Below, piece by piece: positions 1 through 6,556 of a stretch of DNA of 6,646 nt (its first letter is position 1; each line of letters begins with the position of its first letter). The notes beneath the pieces are model-generated. The model saw nothing but the letters and a program-made list of their open reading frames with translations. It was not told where the DNA came from and ran no database searches. This DNA comes from Flavobacteriaceae bacterium (GTDB taxonomy: Bacteria > Bacteroidota > Bacteroidia > Flavobacteriales > Flavobacteriaceae). The DNA is taken from contig JAESUF010000284.1 of assembly GCA_016763215.1 (NCBI GenBank), positions 1 through 6,646 on the forward strand, in the 5' to 3' direction. Made by a program: the position numbers and the translations under genes.

Positions 1-2117
1 AAAAATTGGGATGCTCATGTGATTGGAGCAGAACCAAGTTTACCATGGATGAAGACATGTCTGCTTCTGTAATCAAGGTTTTTGTTGACTTATTTGATAA
101 AGGGTTGATTTATAGAGGTCATAGAATGGTAAATTGGGATCCAGAAGCAAAGACCACTCTTTCAGATGAAGAGGTGATCCATGAAGAAAGACAGGGGTTG
201 TTATACTATTTGTCTTATGAAATAGAAGGTTCTGATGAAAAAGTTACCATAGCAACAACAAGGCCAGAGACCATTTTAGGGGATACTGCCATTTGCATTA
301 ACCCCAATGATGAGAGATATAGCCATTTAAAAGGGAAAAAAGCAATAGTGCCTATATGCAATAGAGTAATTCCTATTATTGAAGACGAATATGTAGATAT
401 TGAATTTGGGACAGGGTGCTTAAAAGTAACGCCAGCTCATGATGAAAATGATAAAGTTTTAGGTGATAAACACAATTTAGAAGTAGTAGATATTTTTAAT
501 GAGGACGCAAGTCTCAATTCTTTTGGATTGCATTACCAAGGAAAAGACAGGTTTGTAGTTCGTAAAGAGATAACGAAGGAGTTAGAAGAGAAAGGATATT
601 TAGTTAAGATAGAACAGCATACAAACAAAGTAGGGACGTCTGAAAGAACCAAAGCCGTTATTGAACCAAGATTATCTGATCAATGGTTTTTAAAAATGGA
701 AGAATTGGCAAAGCCAGCATTGGATGCCGTATTAGGATCTGGTGAAGTGAAATTATACCCTAAGAAGTTTGAGAATACTTACCGTCACTGGATGGAAAAT
801 ATTCGCGATTGGAATATTTCTCGTCAGTTATGGTGGGGACAACAAATTCCAGCCTATTTCTATGGTGATGGAAAAGAAGATTTTGTGGTTGCAGCAACTA
901 TTGAGGCAGCTCTTGAGCTTGCGAAAGAGAAAACGAACAACCCAGAACTTACAACTAGTGATTTACGTCAAGATCCAGATGCACTAGATACCTGGTTCTC
1001 CTCTTGGTTGTGGCCAATGTCAGTTTTTGATGGGATTCGCAATCCGGAGAATGAAGAGATAAAGTATTACTATCCAACCAACGACTTGGTAACTGGGCCC
1101 GATATTTTATTCTTTTGGGTAGCACGTATGATTGTTGCAGGCTATGAATACAAAGATGAAAGACCCTTTAAAAGTGTTTATTTAACTGGATTGGTACGTG
1201 ACAAGCAACGTAGAAAGATGTCAAAATCTTTAGGGAACTCACCCGATGCTTTAAAACTGATTAAAGACTTTGGAGCAGATGGAGTACGTGTTGGATTGCT
1301 ATTGAGTTCAGCCGCAGGAAATGACTTAATGTTTGACGAAGCCTTATGTCAGCAAGGAAAAGGGCTAGCCAATAAAGTTTGGAGTGCTTTTTACTTGACA
1401 ACATTATGGGAGACTTCAACAATTGTTGAGCAACCAGAATCTAGTAAAATTGCAATTGATTGGTACCGTTCTAAATTTCAAAAGGTAGTTGCTGAAATAG
1501 AAGATCATTACAGTAAATATCGTTTGTCTGATGCTTTGATGGCGATTTACAAATTGATTTATGATGATTTTTGTGGATTGTTTTTGGAGATTGTAAAACC
1601 TCCTTACCAACAACCTATAGATGCGAAGACCTATGCGGAAGTGATGGCGATTTTTGAAGACAATTTAATAATACTACATCCGTTTATGCCGTTCTTAACA
1701 GAAGAAGTTTGGCAGTCTATTAATGAGAGAACTCCAGAAGAAGCTTTGATTATCGCAAAATATCCGGAAGTAATTCCTTTTAATGAAGCGTTAATTACAA
1801 ACTTTGAGTTTGTAACAGATGTAATCTCAGGATTAAGAACTGTTCGTAAAGAGAAAAATATTGCGTTTAAAGAAGCAATTGAAGTTTCTGTAATCAACAA
1901 TGAAGGGTTTACATCAGAATTTAATACTGTAATTCAAAAGTTAACCAATGCTTCTTTGATTACTGAAATTTCTGAAAAGATAGACGGAGCTTCCTTTCGA
2001 GTGAAGTCAAACGAATATTTTGTGCCGATTTCTATTGAGAATATTGATGTAGAAGCTGAAGTAGAGAAGCTGAATGCCGAATTAAAAAGAGCAGAAGGTT
2101 TCTTATTCGGAATTTAA
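1..2117 (+). CDS. valS: Valine--tRNA ligase (ValRS), 5'-partial, with premature stop
   Basis: Class I aminoacyl-tRNA synthetase that charges tRNA(Val) with valine in the cytoplasm and edits mischarged threonine. The gene enters from the left edge; the frame is open from base 3 and the true start and HIGH motif lie outside, so the TTG at 6 is not a start. Visible in order: the LGCSCDWSRTKFTMDED segment; the CP1 editing domain with TTRPET (255-272) and GTGCLKVTPAHDENDK (408-455); DWNISRQLWWGQQIP (807-851); the catalytic KMSKS loop (1215-1229); the helical anticodon-binding domain, ending around FMPFLTEEVW (about 1683-1715); then the start of the C-terminal coiled coil (VEAEVEKLNAELKRAEGFL). The frame stops at TAA 2115-2117, inside the coiled coil, although the missing tail is encoded directly downstream in the same frame. 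The catalytic and editing parts look intact. Identification is certain; whether the product is truncated in the cell is open. Confidence 0.97.
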   Translation, partial: KLGCSCDWSRTKFTMDEDMSASVIKVFVDLFDKGLIYRGHRMVNWDPEAKTTLSDEEVIHEERQGLLYYLSYEIEGSDEKVTIATTRPETILGDTAICINPNDERYSHLKGKKAIVPICNRVIPIIEDEYVDIEFGTGCLKVTPAHDENDKVLGDKHNLEVVDIFNEDASLNSFGLHYQGKDRFVVRKEITKELEEKGYLVKIEQHTNKVGTSERTKAVIEPRLSDQWFLKMEELAKPALDAVLGSGEVKLYPKKFENTYRHWMENIRDWNISRQLWWGQQIPAYFYGDGKEDFVVAATIEAALELAKEKTNNPELTTSDLRQDPDALDTWFSSWLWPMSVFDGIRNPENEEIKYYYPTNDLVTGPDILFFWVARMIVAGYEYKDERPFKSVYLTGLVRDKQRRKMSKSLGNSPDALKLIKDFGADGVRVGLLLSSAAGNDLMFDEALCQQGKGLANKVWSAFYLTTLWETSTIVEQPESSKIAIDWYRSKFQKVVAEIEDHYSKYRLSDALMAIYKLIYDDFCGLFLEIVKPPYQQPIDAKTYAEVMAIFEDNLIILHPFMPFLTEEVWQSINERTPEEALIIAKYPEVIPFNEALITNFEFVTDVISGLRTVRKEKNIAFKEAIEVSVINNEGFTSEFNTVIQKLTNASLITEISEKIDGASFRVKSNEYFVPISIENIDVEAEVEKLNAELKRAEGFLFGI

Positions 2118-2246
2118 AAGAAACTTTCTAATGAGCGTTTTGTAAGCAATGCACCAGCGCAAGTAATTACTTTAGAACGAAAGAAAGAATCGGACACAGT
2201 TGCTAAGATTGAAACGATTAAATCGAGTTTAGAGAGTTTAAAATAA
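2115..2246 (+). pseudogene. valS: In-frame C-terminal tail of valS beyond the premature stop
   Basis: After TAA at 2115-2117 the same frame stays open for 42 codons and ends at TAA 2244-2246. It reads KKLSNERFVSNAPAQV, then a charged helix (LERKKESD...KIETIKSSLESLK). This is the usual end of bacterial ValRS, where the typical pattern is EGFL-x3-(E/Q)-KKLSNERFV. The stop therefore sits at one residue position that is normally Glu or Gln, and no indel is needed; a C-to-T change of CAA or a G-to-T change of GAA would explain it. The tail has no in-frame ATG, GTG or TTG, so it could hardly be translated on its own. It forms one strand of the coiled-coil arm that, in studied ValRS enzymes, contacts tRNA. 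It could be a real truncation, stop readthrough, or a base-call error. Confidence 0.93.
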
Positions 2247-2277
2247 AGAAGAGACGACTAAGAAAACGAGTTCTTAT

Positions 2278-2300
2278 GTCAGTTCGAGTGCAGTCGAGAA
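2278..2300 (+). repeat. GTCAG-footed REP-like repeat, short copy
   Basis: The sequence starts GTCAGTTCGAGTG and ends TCGAGAA with only three bases between. The same two ends occur on the minus strand at 3103-3060 around a 22-base centre, so this looks like an internally deleted copy of a dispersed element. From memory, repeats of the form GTCAGTTCGAGTG...ATCGAGAAC are frequent between genes in Flavobacteriia genomes; this cannot be verified here. Confidence 0.6.
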
Positions 2301-2354
2301 TATGTTGTGTGTTGACTTTCTAATATATCTCGCCTTACTTCATAAGTTCCCTTG

Positions 2355-2374
2355 AAACAAAATACATTTTGTTT
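2355..2374. repeat. Small inverted repeat in the valS 3' spacer
   Basis: Arms AAACAAAAT (2355-2363) and ATTTTGTTT (2366-2374) are perfectly complementary around a two-base centre. The stem is nearly all A:T, so it is weak. It is followed by two copies of ATGCTCGA (2381-2388 and 2395-2402), 14 bp apart. It may be part of the decayed repeat DNA that begins at 2278. No function can be assigned. Confidence 0.4.
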
Positions 2375-2417
2375 TCGGTAATGCTCGAGAAGACATGCTC
2401 GATATAATGTATACTAC

Positions 2418-2469
2418 AAAAAGTCGTTACGTACTGAAACTAATTCAGTACGTAGCGATTTTTATTTTT
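2418..2469. terminator. Bidirectional intrinsic terminator between convergent genes
   Basis: A 15-bp stem pairs TCGTTACGTACTGAA (2424-2438) with TTCAGTACGTAGCGA (2444-2458); there is one G:U pair and the loop is ACTAA. On the plus strand a T-rich tract follows (2459-2463, then 2465-2469), and an A-tract (2418-2422) supplies the U-tract for the minus strand. It lies about 180 bp after the second valS stop, and its T-tract runs up to the stop codon of the minus-strand gene, so it probably ends transcription from both sides. Confidence 0.9.
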
Positions 2470-2905
2470 AAGCAGGTTTATAGTTCTTATAATACTGCAT
2501 TAAAATAAATGAACTAATCACTGAGGAAGCAATTCCTTCTATTGCTAAAGCAAATACCAATAAAGGCAATGTGAGATTTCGACCCCATAAAAAGGATTCT
2601 TGGACCAAGCTAATAAACTCTGGATTTATAAAACTTGCGTAAACGATTAATCCAATAATAGCCATTCCAACTGCCAAAGCAGAAGTACCAACTCCTATTG
2701 CTAGATTTCTTACATAGAGTATTTCGCCGTTCTCTTTAATGTTTGTTTTGATGGCGTTGTTGATGCCCCACAAAACAAAAATAAAATTCAAAAGACGCAA
2801 ACTTGAATAAGATTCTAAATCCAATAATTTCATTAAAAAGTAATACACAACAATCCCAGAGAAGATCAATAGTGCATTTTTAAACATGATTTTATTTGCT
2901 GACAT
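2468..2905 (-). CDS. Small integral membrane protein, DUF4199-like
   Basis: A 145-residue protein with four predicted membrane helices at about residues 8-27, 36-53, 66-92 and 111-136, and no other domain. The architecture, the INPEF segment before the last helix pair and the ending EGIASSVISSFILMQYYKN resemble the DUF4199 family, small inner-membrane proteins of unknown function common in Bacteroidota; the assignment is by recollection of the family pattern. The start at 2905 is favoured because AGGAAA (complement of 2915-2920) lies 9 bases upstream, a reasonable ribosome binding site; a second Met seven codons in (2885-2887) is possible. It is convergent with valS and shares its terminator. 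No convincing Bacteroidota promoter (TTG then TAnnTTTG) was found upstream. Nothing in the sequence suggests a substrate or partner. Confidence 0.85.
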   Translation of the reverse strand: MSANKIMFKNALLIFSGIVVYYFLMKLLDLESYSSLRLLNFIFVLWGINNAIKTNIKENGEILYVRNLAIGVGTSALAVGMAIIGLIVYASFINPEFISLVQESFLWGRNLTLPLLVFALAIEGIASSVISSFILMQYYKNYKPA

Positions 2906-3351
2906 ACTAGATAGTTTCCTATAAGGTTAAACTAAAACTAGTAAAAATCAAAAAGTTATAAAGAAAATAGCCCGTTAATATTGCTGAAAAACGATTTTTG
3001 TACAGGTTTTAGGGTCCGTTTTGATATACATGAATATGTATGCTTCTAGCGTTTAGATTGGTTCTCGATATTACCATGTTTTAGCATGATCATTCGAACT
3101 GACAGTACCATATCAATTAGAAAGGGTTCTCTATTAAAATTAGTTCAGATAAAGCACTTTTTCGTTTGATCAATTTCGGGATCTTGTAGTTTTAATTGCG
3201 ATTTTTTTTGGTTTGCTTTTGCATAGAATTGTTTACATTTAAATCGACGATTAGTTGGTCATAAAAACTCCTCTTATCCGAAATAAATGAACTATAAATG
3301 GGGATTTCATTCTCAGTATAACTAGTTGTAAGCAAGCGCAATAAAAATAGA
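2906..3351. other. 446-bp gene-free stretch between divergent genes
   Basis: This stretch separates the minus-strand membrane-protein gene from the plus-strand DUF3050 gene and should hold the promoters of both. No frame in it reads as a recognisable protein. It contains one GTCAG-footed repeat (3060-3103) and a 6-bp inverted repeat, ATACAT and ATGTAT, near 3025-3040. TAGAATTG near 3224 matches seven of eight positions of TAnnTTTG but lacks a TTG at the usual distance. An antisense frame across about 3230-3380 is open but resembles no known family. The stretch may contain decayed sequence. Confidence 0.6.
3060..3103 (-). repeat. GTCAG-footed REP-like repeat, long copy
   Basis: Read on the minus strand, it begins GTCAGTTCGAATG, has a 22-base centre containing an inverted CATG pair (CATGCTAAAACATG), and ends TCGAGAACC. 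The ends GTTC and GAAC can pair, giving an imperfect hairpin next to the unpaired GTCAG foot. Ten bases at the start (GTCAGTTCGA) and seven at the end (TCGAGAA) match the element at 2278-2300. This layout of a short conserved foot beside an imperfect palindrome is that of REP elements. Confidence 0.65.
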
Positions 3352-4143
3352 ATGAATAGAATATCACATATCGAAAATGAAATTTCTGAATTAAGAAATC
3401 AATTGCAAAATCATAAACTATATGATCGTTTAAAAACGATAGATGACATTAAAACATTTATGGAGAATCACGTATTTGCCGTTTGGGACTTTATGTCACT
3501 TTTAAAGAACCTCCAAATAAATCTTACAAACGTTAAAACACCTTGGACTCCTTCAAAAAACGCGACACTTTCAAGGTTTATAAATGAAATTGTTCACGGA
3601 GAAGAAAGTGACATTAATGAGTTAGGACAACCCCAAAGTCACTTTGAAATGTATTTGGACGCAATGTCTCAAGCAAAGGCAAGGACAAATGAAATAAATG
3701 ATTTTATAAAGCTTATAGAATTGGGGAATTCGGTTGATTACTCATTGAATGAAATAAATATTGATAAAAGAGTCGCTGATTTTGTGAAATTTTCATTTTC
3801 AATTATTGAAACAAATAAACCTCACCTTGTAGCTTCTGCTTTTACATTTGGACGAGAAGATGTTATTCCAGATATGTTTATTGAAATTCTAAAAAAGTCG
3901 GATTCTGAAAATAGATCTTATAACAAACTGACATACTACCTTCAACGTCACATTGAGTTAGATGGAGACCAGCACGGGCCATTATCACTTCAAATGGTTT
4001 CGGAACTTTGTGGCAATGATGATCAGAAGTGGAGAGAAACACTAAGCGTAGCAAAACATTCATTGGAGAAAAGAATTACACTTTGGAATGCAATTAGTGC
4101 CTTAATTCGAAAAGAAAAGCCAGTATATAACAATCAGAAATAA
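3352..4143 (+). CDS. DUF3050 protein, heme-oxygenase-like fold
   Basis: A 263-residue, largely helical, soluble protein without signal peptide or membrane segment. Recognised as DUF3050 by the conserved blocks [18 protein letters not shown] (38-55), [13 protein letters not shown] (75-87), SHFEMYL (96-102), [14 protein letters not shown] (163-176), [13 protein letters not shown] (199-211) and LCGNDDQKW (219-227). The family is placed, as I recall, in the heme-oxygenase-like superfamily, which includes PqqC, TenA and non-heme diiron oxidases. The role is unknown. H40, E84/E85, H97, H200, D204 and H208 are conserved-looking and could bind metal; this is inference. Length fits a complete family member, and the first 20 residues form an extra charged helix. 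The ATG at 3352 follows an A-rich leader without a clear ribosome binding site. The stop is followed by four AAG units (4144-4155). No biosynthetic partner genes lie next to it. Confidence 0.9.
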   Translation: MNRISHIENEISELRNQLQNHKLYDRLKTIDDIKTFMENHVFAVWDFMSLLKNLQINLTNVKTPWTPSKNATLSRFINEIVHGEESDINELGQPQSHFEMYLDAMSQAKARTNEINDFIKLIELGNSVDYSLNEINIDKRVADFVKFSFSIIETNKPHLVASAFTFGREDVIPDMFIEILKKSDSENRSYNKLTYYLQRHIELDGDQHGPLSLQMVSELCGNDDQKWRETLSVAKHSLEKRITLWNAISALIRKEKPVYNNQK

Positions 4144-4340
4144 AAGAAGAAGAAGAAAACATCGTATTTTTTGTTTGTAAATCTGTAGTCATATTCCGAA
4201 TTCACTACAATAGTTATCGAATGATAATTCACGAGAATTCTACCTAATGGGAGTCAGTAACCTAACTCAACAAGCCGAAATTTTGCATTTATTTATAATT
4301 TTAACTATAGACCTATCTTAATTTAGAGAAACCTTTAGTA

Positions 4341-4364
4341 AAAACTACCCTATAGGGTAGTTTT
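4341..4364. promoter_or_regulatory. Perfect 24-bp palindrome: operator or hairpin terminator
   Basis: AAAACTACCC, central TATA, then GGGTAGTTTT forms a perfect dyad, 90 bp before the peptidase start codon and about 200 bp after the DUF3050 stop. As RNA it would fold into a 10-bp stem with a four-base loop, but the only U-run is inside the stem and AAAATAAGG follows, so it is a poor standard terminator. As DNA it has the form of a dimeric-regulator site. TATAGGGTA (4351-4359) recurs at 4409-4417, which favours protein binding. The regulator is unknown. Confidence 0.55.
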
Positions 4365-4408
4365 AAAATAAGGTTATAATTGGTTATTTGCCGTACAGTT
4401 TATATCGA

Positions 4409-4417
4409 TATAGGGTA
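4409..4417 (+). repeat. Second copy of TATAGGGTA upstream of the peptidase
   Basis: A nine-base exact repeat of the centre and right half of the palindrome at 4341-4364, offset by 58 bp and 36 bp before the start codon at 4454. It could be an accessory half-site for the same regulator, or chance in AT-rich DNA. Confidence 0.35.
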
Positions 4418-4453
4418 TAGATAAATTTAAATACTAAAACTAAAAAACACCGA

Positions 4454-5704
4454 ATGAAACTCAACATTGCAAATACTTTAAAACTACTTTTAGCGATTGT
4501 AACTCTACTGAACTTTTCAACTATAAATTCACAAGAAAACAACCTTGATAAAACTAAAATAGCAGAAGATTTAAAGGAAATTATTACAGAGATAAAGAAC
4601 AATTATGTTTATTTAGGTGACAAAAAGGTTGCTATTGATTGCATTGAACAGACCTATGCAAGAAAAATAGACCAACTGAAAACAGAAAGCGAAACACTTT
4701 TATTTTTTGAATACTTATTAGATGAATTTTATGATAGTCATATCATGTTAATGAGAAATAGTCATCACTCGTTTCGTTTGCATTCTCCAGTATATGCGAT
4801 AGTTAAAGAAGGTAAATTCTATATTAAAAATGTTTGGCCAACAGAGGTGAAAAATATCGAATTGAATATAATAAACGCTGAAATCATCAAGTTTAACGAC
4901 ATCAGTTTTTCAAAAAAAATAAAAGACTTTCCAACGGTTTGTACTGATAAAAATGACACTGAAGTGAGAGAGTGGATTGCCAATAAAGTACTTTCGGGTC
5001 GTTACTCTGAACCTAGAATGCTTACCCTAAAATTAGAAAATGGCACGACTGTTAATTTTGATTTAGATGCATTAAAGTACAAAAATCACACAGGACTTTT
5101 AGAGAGTAAACGAATTGGAGATATAGGTGTGATTCGTATCAATGACGCTCTTGGAAATAATGATTTGATAGTCGCTTTTGACCGTGCTCTAAATACTCTG
5201 TTTACGACCAAAGGCTTAATTATTGATTTAAGAAACACTGCTAGTGGTGGAGGTACTTACATAGCTCGAGGTATTATGAGTAGGTTTATTGCAGAAGATT
5301 TACCCTATCAGAAACATCAAATATTGGATGAGAAATGGGATAATAAGACGTTCGTAAAGCGTAGCTGGGTAGAATATGTTAGTCCGAGAGGAAAACAATA
5401 CAAGCAACCTGTGGTTGTACTTGTTAACAGATGGACAGGTAGTATGGGTGAAGGATTAGCTGTTGGGTTTGATGGGCTCAAGAGAGCAAAAATTGTAGGA
5501 ACTGAAATGAAACGATTGGCAGGAGGTTCTACATCTGACTTTGGATTTATTCATCAACAATACAATTTTAAACTAATCACTCAAAAGCTGTTTCATATTA
5601 ATGGAACTCCAAGAGAAGAGTTTGTTCCTGAGTGGTACGTAAAGCAAACTACACCTCTAAAAGATGAAACACTTGAACGAGGATTAGAATTGTTGAAAAA
5701 ATAA
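4454..5704 (+). CDS. Secreted S41-family serine peptidase
   Basis: A 416-residue exported protease of the tail-specific/tricorn type, probably acting in the periplasm or outside the cell. Residues 1-26 are a Sec signal peptide (Lys, hydrophobic core, likely cleavage after TINS before Gln27), which supports the ATG at 4454. Residues 30-110 form the helical N-terminal region with DSH (94-96), equivalent to the family's D-G-H motif. About 111-160 resembles a degenerate PDZ-like segment (KFYIKNVWP...AEIIKFNDISF). The catalytic core follows: GLIIDLRN..SGGG (254-267), Ser330 in WTGSMGEGLAVGFD, and the G-T-E-M-K-R-L-A-G loop (349-357). Glu388/389 in TPREEFVPEW lies where the third catalytic residue is expected. 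His96, Ser330 and Glu389 would give a tricorn-like triad; Lys353 is an alternative base. Substrate is unknown. It has no obvious ribosome binding site, its own spacers on both sides, and no partner gene. Confidence 0.92.
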   Translation: MKLNIANTLKLLLAIVTLLNFSTINSQENNLDKTKIAEDLKEIITEIKNNYVYLGDKKVAIDCIEQTYARKIDQLKTESETLLFFEYLLDEFYDSHIMLMRNSHHSFRLHSPVYAIVKEGKFYIKNVWPTEVKNIELNIINAEIIKFNDISFSKKIKDFPTVCTDKNDTEVREWIANKVLSGRYSEPRMLTLKLENGTTVNFDLDALKYKNHTGLLESKRIGDIGVIRINDALGNNDLIVAFDRALNTLFTTKGLIIDLRNTASGGGTYIARGIMSRFIAEDLPYQKHQILDEKWDNKTFVKRSWVEYVSPRGKQYKQPVVVLVNRWTGSMGEGLAVGFDGLKRAKIVGTEMKRLAGGSTSDFGFIHQQYNFKLITQKLFHINGTPREEFVPEWYVKQTTPLKDETLERGLELLKK

Positions 5705-5731
5705 AACGAAAGTAGCACAGAAAACCCTGTA

Positions 5732-5780
5732 TAATTAATTCGGGAGAATCCGATAAATTTGGATTCTCCCGGATTAATTA
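5732..5780. terminator. Long 20-bp hairpin after the peptidase gene
   Basis: Arms 5732-5751 and 5761-5780 pair over 20 bp with a single G:U, around the loop GATAAATTT; the core is GGGAGAATCC pairing with GGATTCTCCC. It starts 28 bp after the peptidase stop and would probably block or end the transcript, or protect its 3' end. Neither strand has a T-tract after it, so it is not a textbook intrinsic terminator. It could also be a small palindromic repeat element; it lacks the GTCAG foot found elsewhere in the window. Confidence 0.6.
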
Positions 5781-5842
5781 CCTTAGTACCACATATCTTA
5801 TAACAATATTGTAACAGATTTGATAAAAACCGGTCAATTTTC

Positions 5843-6532
5843 ATGAAAAATAGCGCACTAATTTTAGTACTAATACTATTAAGCTGTACTGATAGCAGTA
5901 ATCTACAATCTGATCCTATAAATGAGCCATTTTTAATGGTTTCTGAGTCAAATAAGTGGTATCAAAATGGAAGCTTAGAAGAGTTGGATGTCCCGAATGG
6001 AATCTTAAAAGAAATAAGAAGAAAGTTAATATACTATTTTGAAGGAGATACATTAATTACTAATGTTCTCTTTAAGAAAATGTATAGTAAACAGTTCGAT
6101 TCAATATTTCATCAATCAATTTCTGGAGGTCTTCAACAGTATCATTCAATATTTAATAGCATTAATTATGTTACTGCAATGAGACAAGAGTCTGATTTGG
6201 TTTACTATGTTCCTGCAAATCAAAGTACAGAAGAAGTGTATGTAGATTTTAATGTTAGTATTGGAGAGGTATTAAACTATAAATGGAATGTAAATAATGA
6301 AGCAGTAACCGAAATCGATTCTATCCAGATAGGAGCTACTTATTTAACCAAATACAAACTAAGTAACGATCAATATTTTTACGAAGGAATTGGTGCTTCT
6401 TATGGATTGTTTAAAGGATGGGAAGTTGCAACCGAAGTTGGTGGTTTTTTAAATTGTTTTAAATTTGAAACAGATAAAATTGGAATTGATGAAGGGTTTA
6501 ATGCTCCAATAAATTTTTGCCCAGAATTTTAA
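5843..6532 (+). CDS. Lipoprotein of unknown function
   Basis: A 229-residue protein with a lipoprotein signal: MKNSALILVLILLSC, lipobox L-L-S-C with Cys15 as the lipidated residue, which fixes the ATG at 5843. The mature part is polar and appears beta-rich. Its pattern recalls a family of Bacteroidota hypothetical proteins that describe themselves as secreted or T9SS-associated: a W near the start (NKWY), YYFEGDTLITNVLFKKMY (64-81), a MRQESDLVYYV strand (113-123), VDFNVSIGEVL (134-144), EIDSIQIG (157-164) and YFYEGIGASYGLF (178-190). No catalytic motif, repeat or C-terminal sorting domain is seen. The residues after Cys15 (TDSSN) are not strongly acidic, so a surface-export signal is not evident. 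It is separated from the peptidase gene by 138 bp containing a strong hairpin, so it is probably transcribed separately. Function cannot be assigned. Confidence 0.85.
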   Translation: MKNSALILVLILLSCTDSSNLQSDPINEPFLMVSESNKWYQNGSLEELDVPNGILKEIRRKLIYYFEGDTLITNVLFKKMYSKQFDSIFHQSISGGLQQYHSIFNSINYVTAMRQESDLVYYVPANQSTEEVYVDFNVSIGEVLNYKWNVNNEAVTEIDSIQIGATYLTKYKLSNDQYFYEGIGASYGLFKGWEVATEVGGFLNCFKFETDKIGIDEGFNAPINFCPEF

Positions 6533-6556
6533 ATTACTTTTCGATACCATTACAGT

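Larger units (their letters stand above)
4144..4453. other. 310-bp spacer upstream of the S41 peptidase gene
   Basis: No gene is evident in this stretch. The first part, after the AAG run, has no strong hairpin with a T-tract, so the end of the DUF3050 transcript is unclear. The right part holds the perfect palindrome 4341-4364 and a repeat of part of its right half at 4409-4417. A weak promoter-like box, TATAATTG (4375-4382), matches TAnnTTTG at seven of eight positions, but no TTG lies 17-23 bp upstream; the palindrome occupies that place. Confidence 0.6.

Noticed and set aside
2090..2130. Frameshift as the cause of the valS interruption
   Set aside because: The residues before and after the TAA are in the same frame with the expected spacing, so a substitution is sufficient.
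2118..2246. The valS tail as a separate small gene
   Set aside because: There is no in-frame ATG, GTG or TTG, and the sequence aligns directly with the ValRS C-terminus.
3230..3380. Open antisense frame running through the leader and start of the DUF3050 gene (reads ...YTENEIPIYSSFISDKRSFYDQL...)
   Set aside because: It has no suitable start, runs across the start of a well-supported gene, ends in a run of Lys/Asn codons, and matches no family I recognise. AT-rich chance openness or very old decay is more likely.
5815..5822. CAGATTTG as a promoter -7 box for the lipoprotein gene
   Set aside because: It matches TAnnTTTG at seven of eight positions, but there is no TTG 17-23 bp upstream, and such matches are common in AT-rich DNA.
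5593..5844. Minus-strand 83-codon open frame over the end of the peptidase gene and the hairpin
   Set aside because: It is the shadow of a well-supported coding region, and its codons across the hairpin reflect the inverted repeat.
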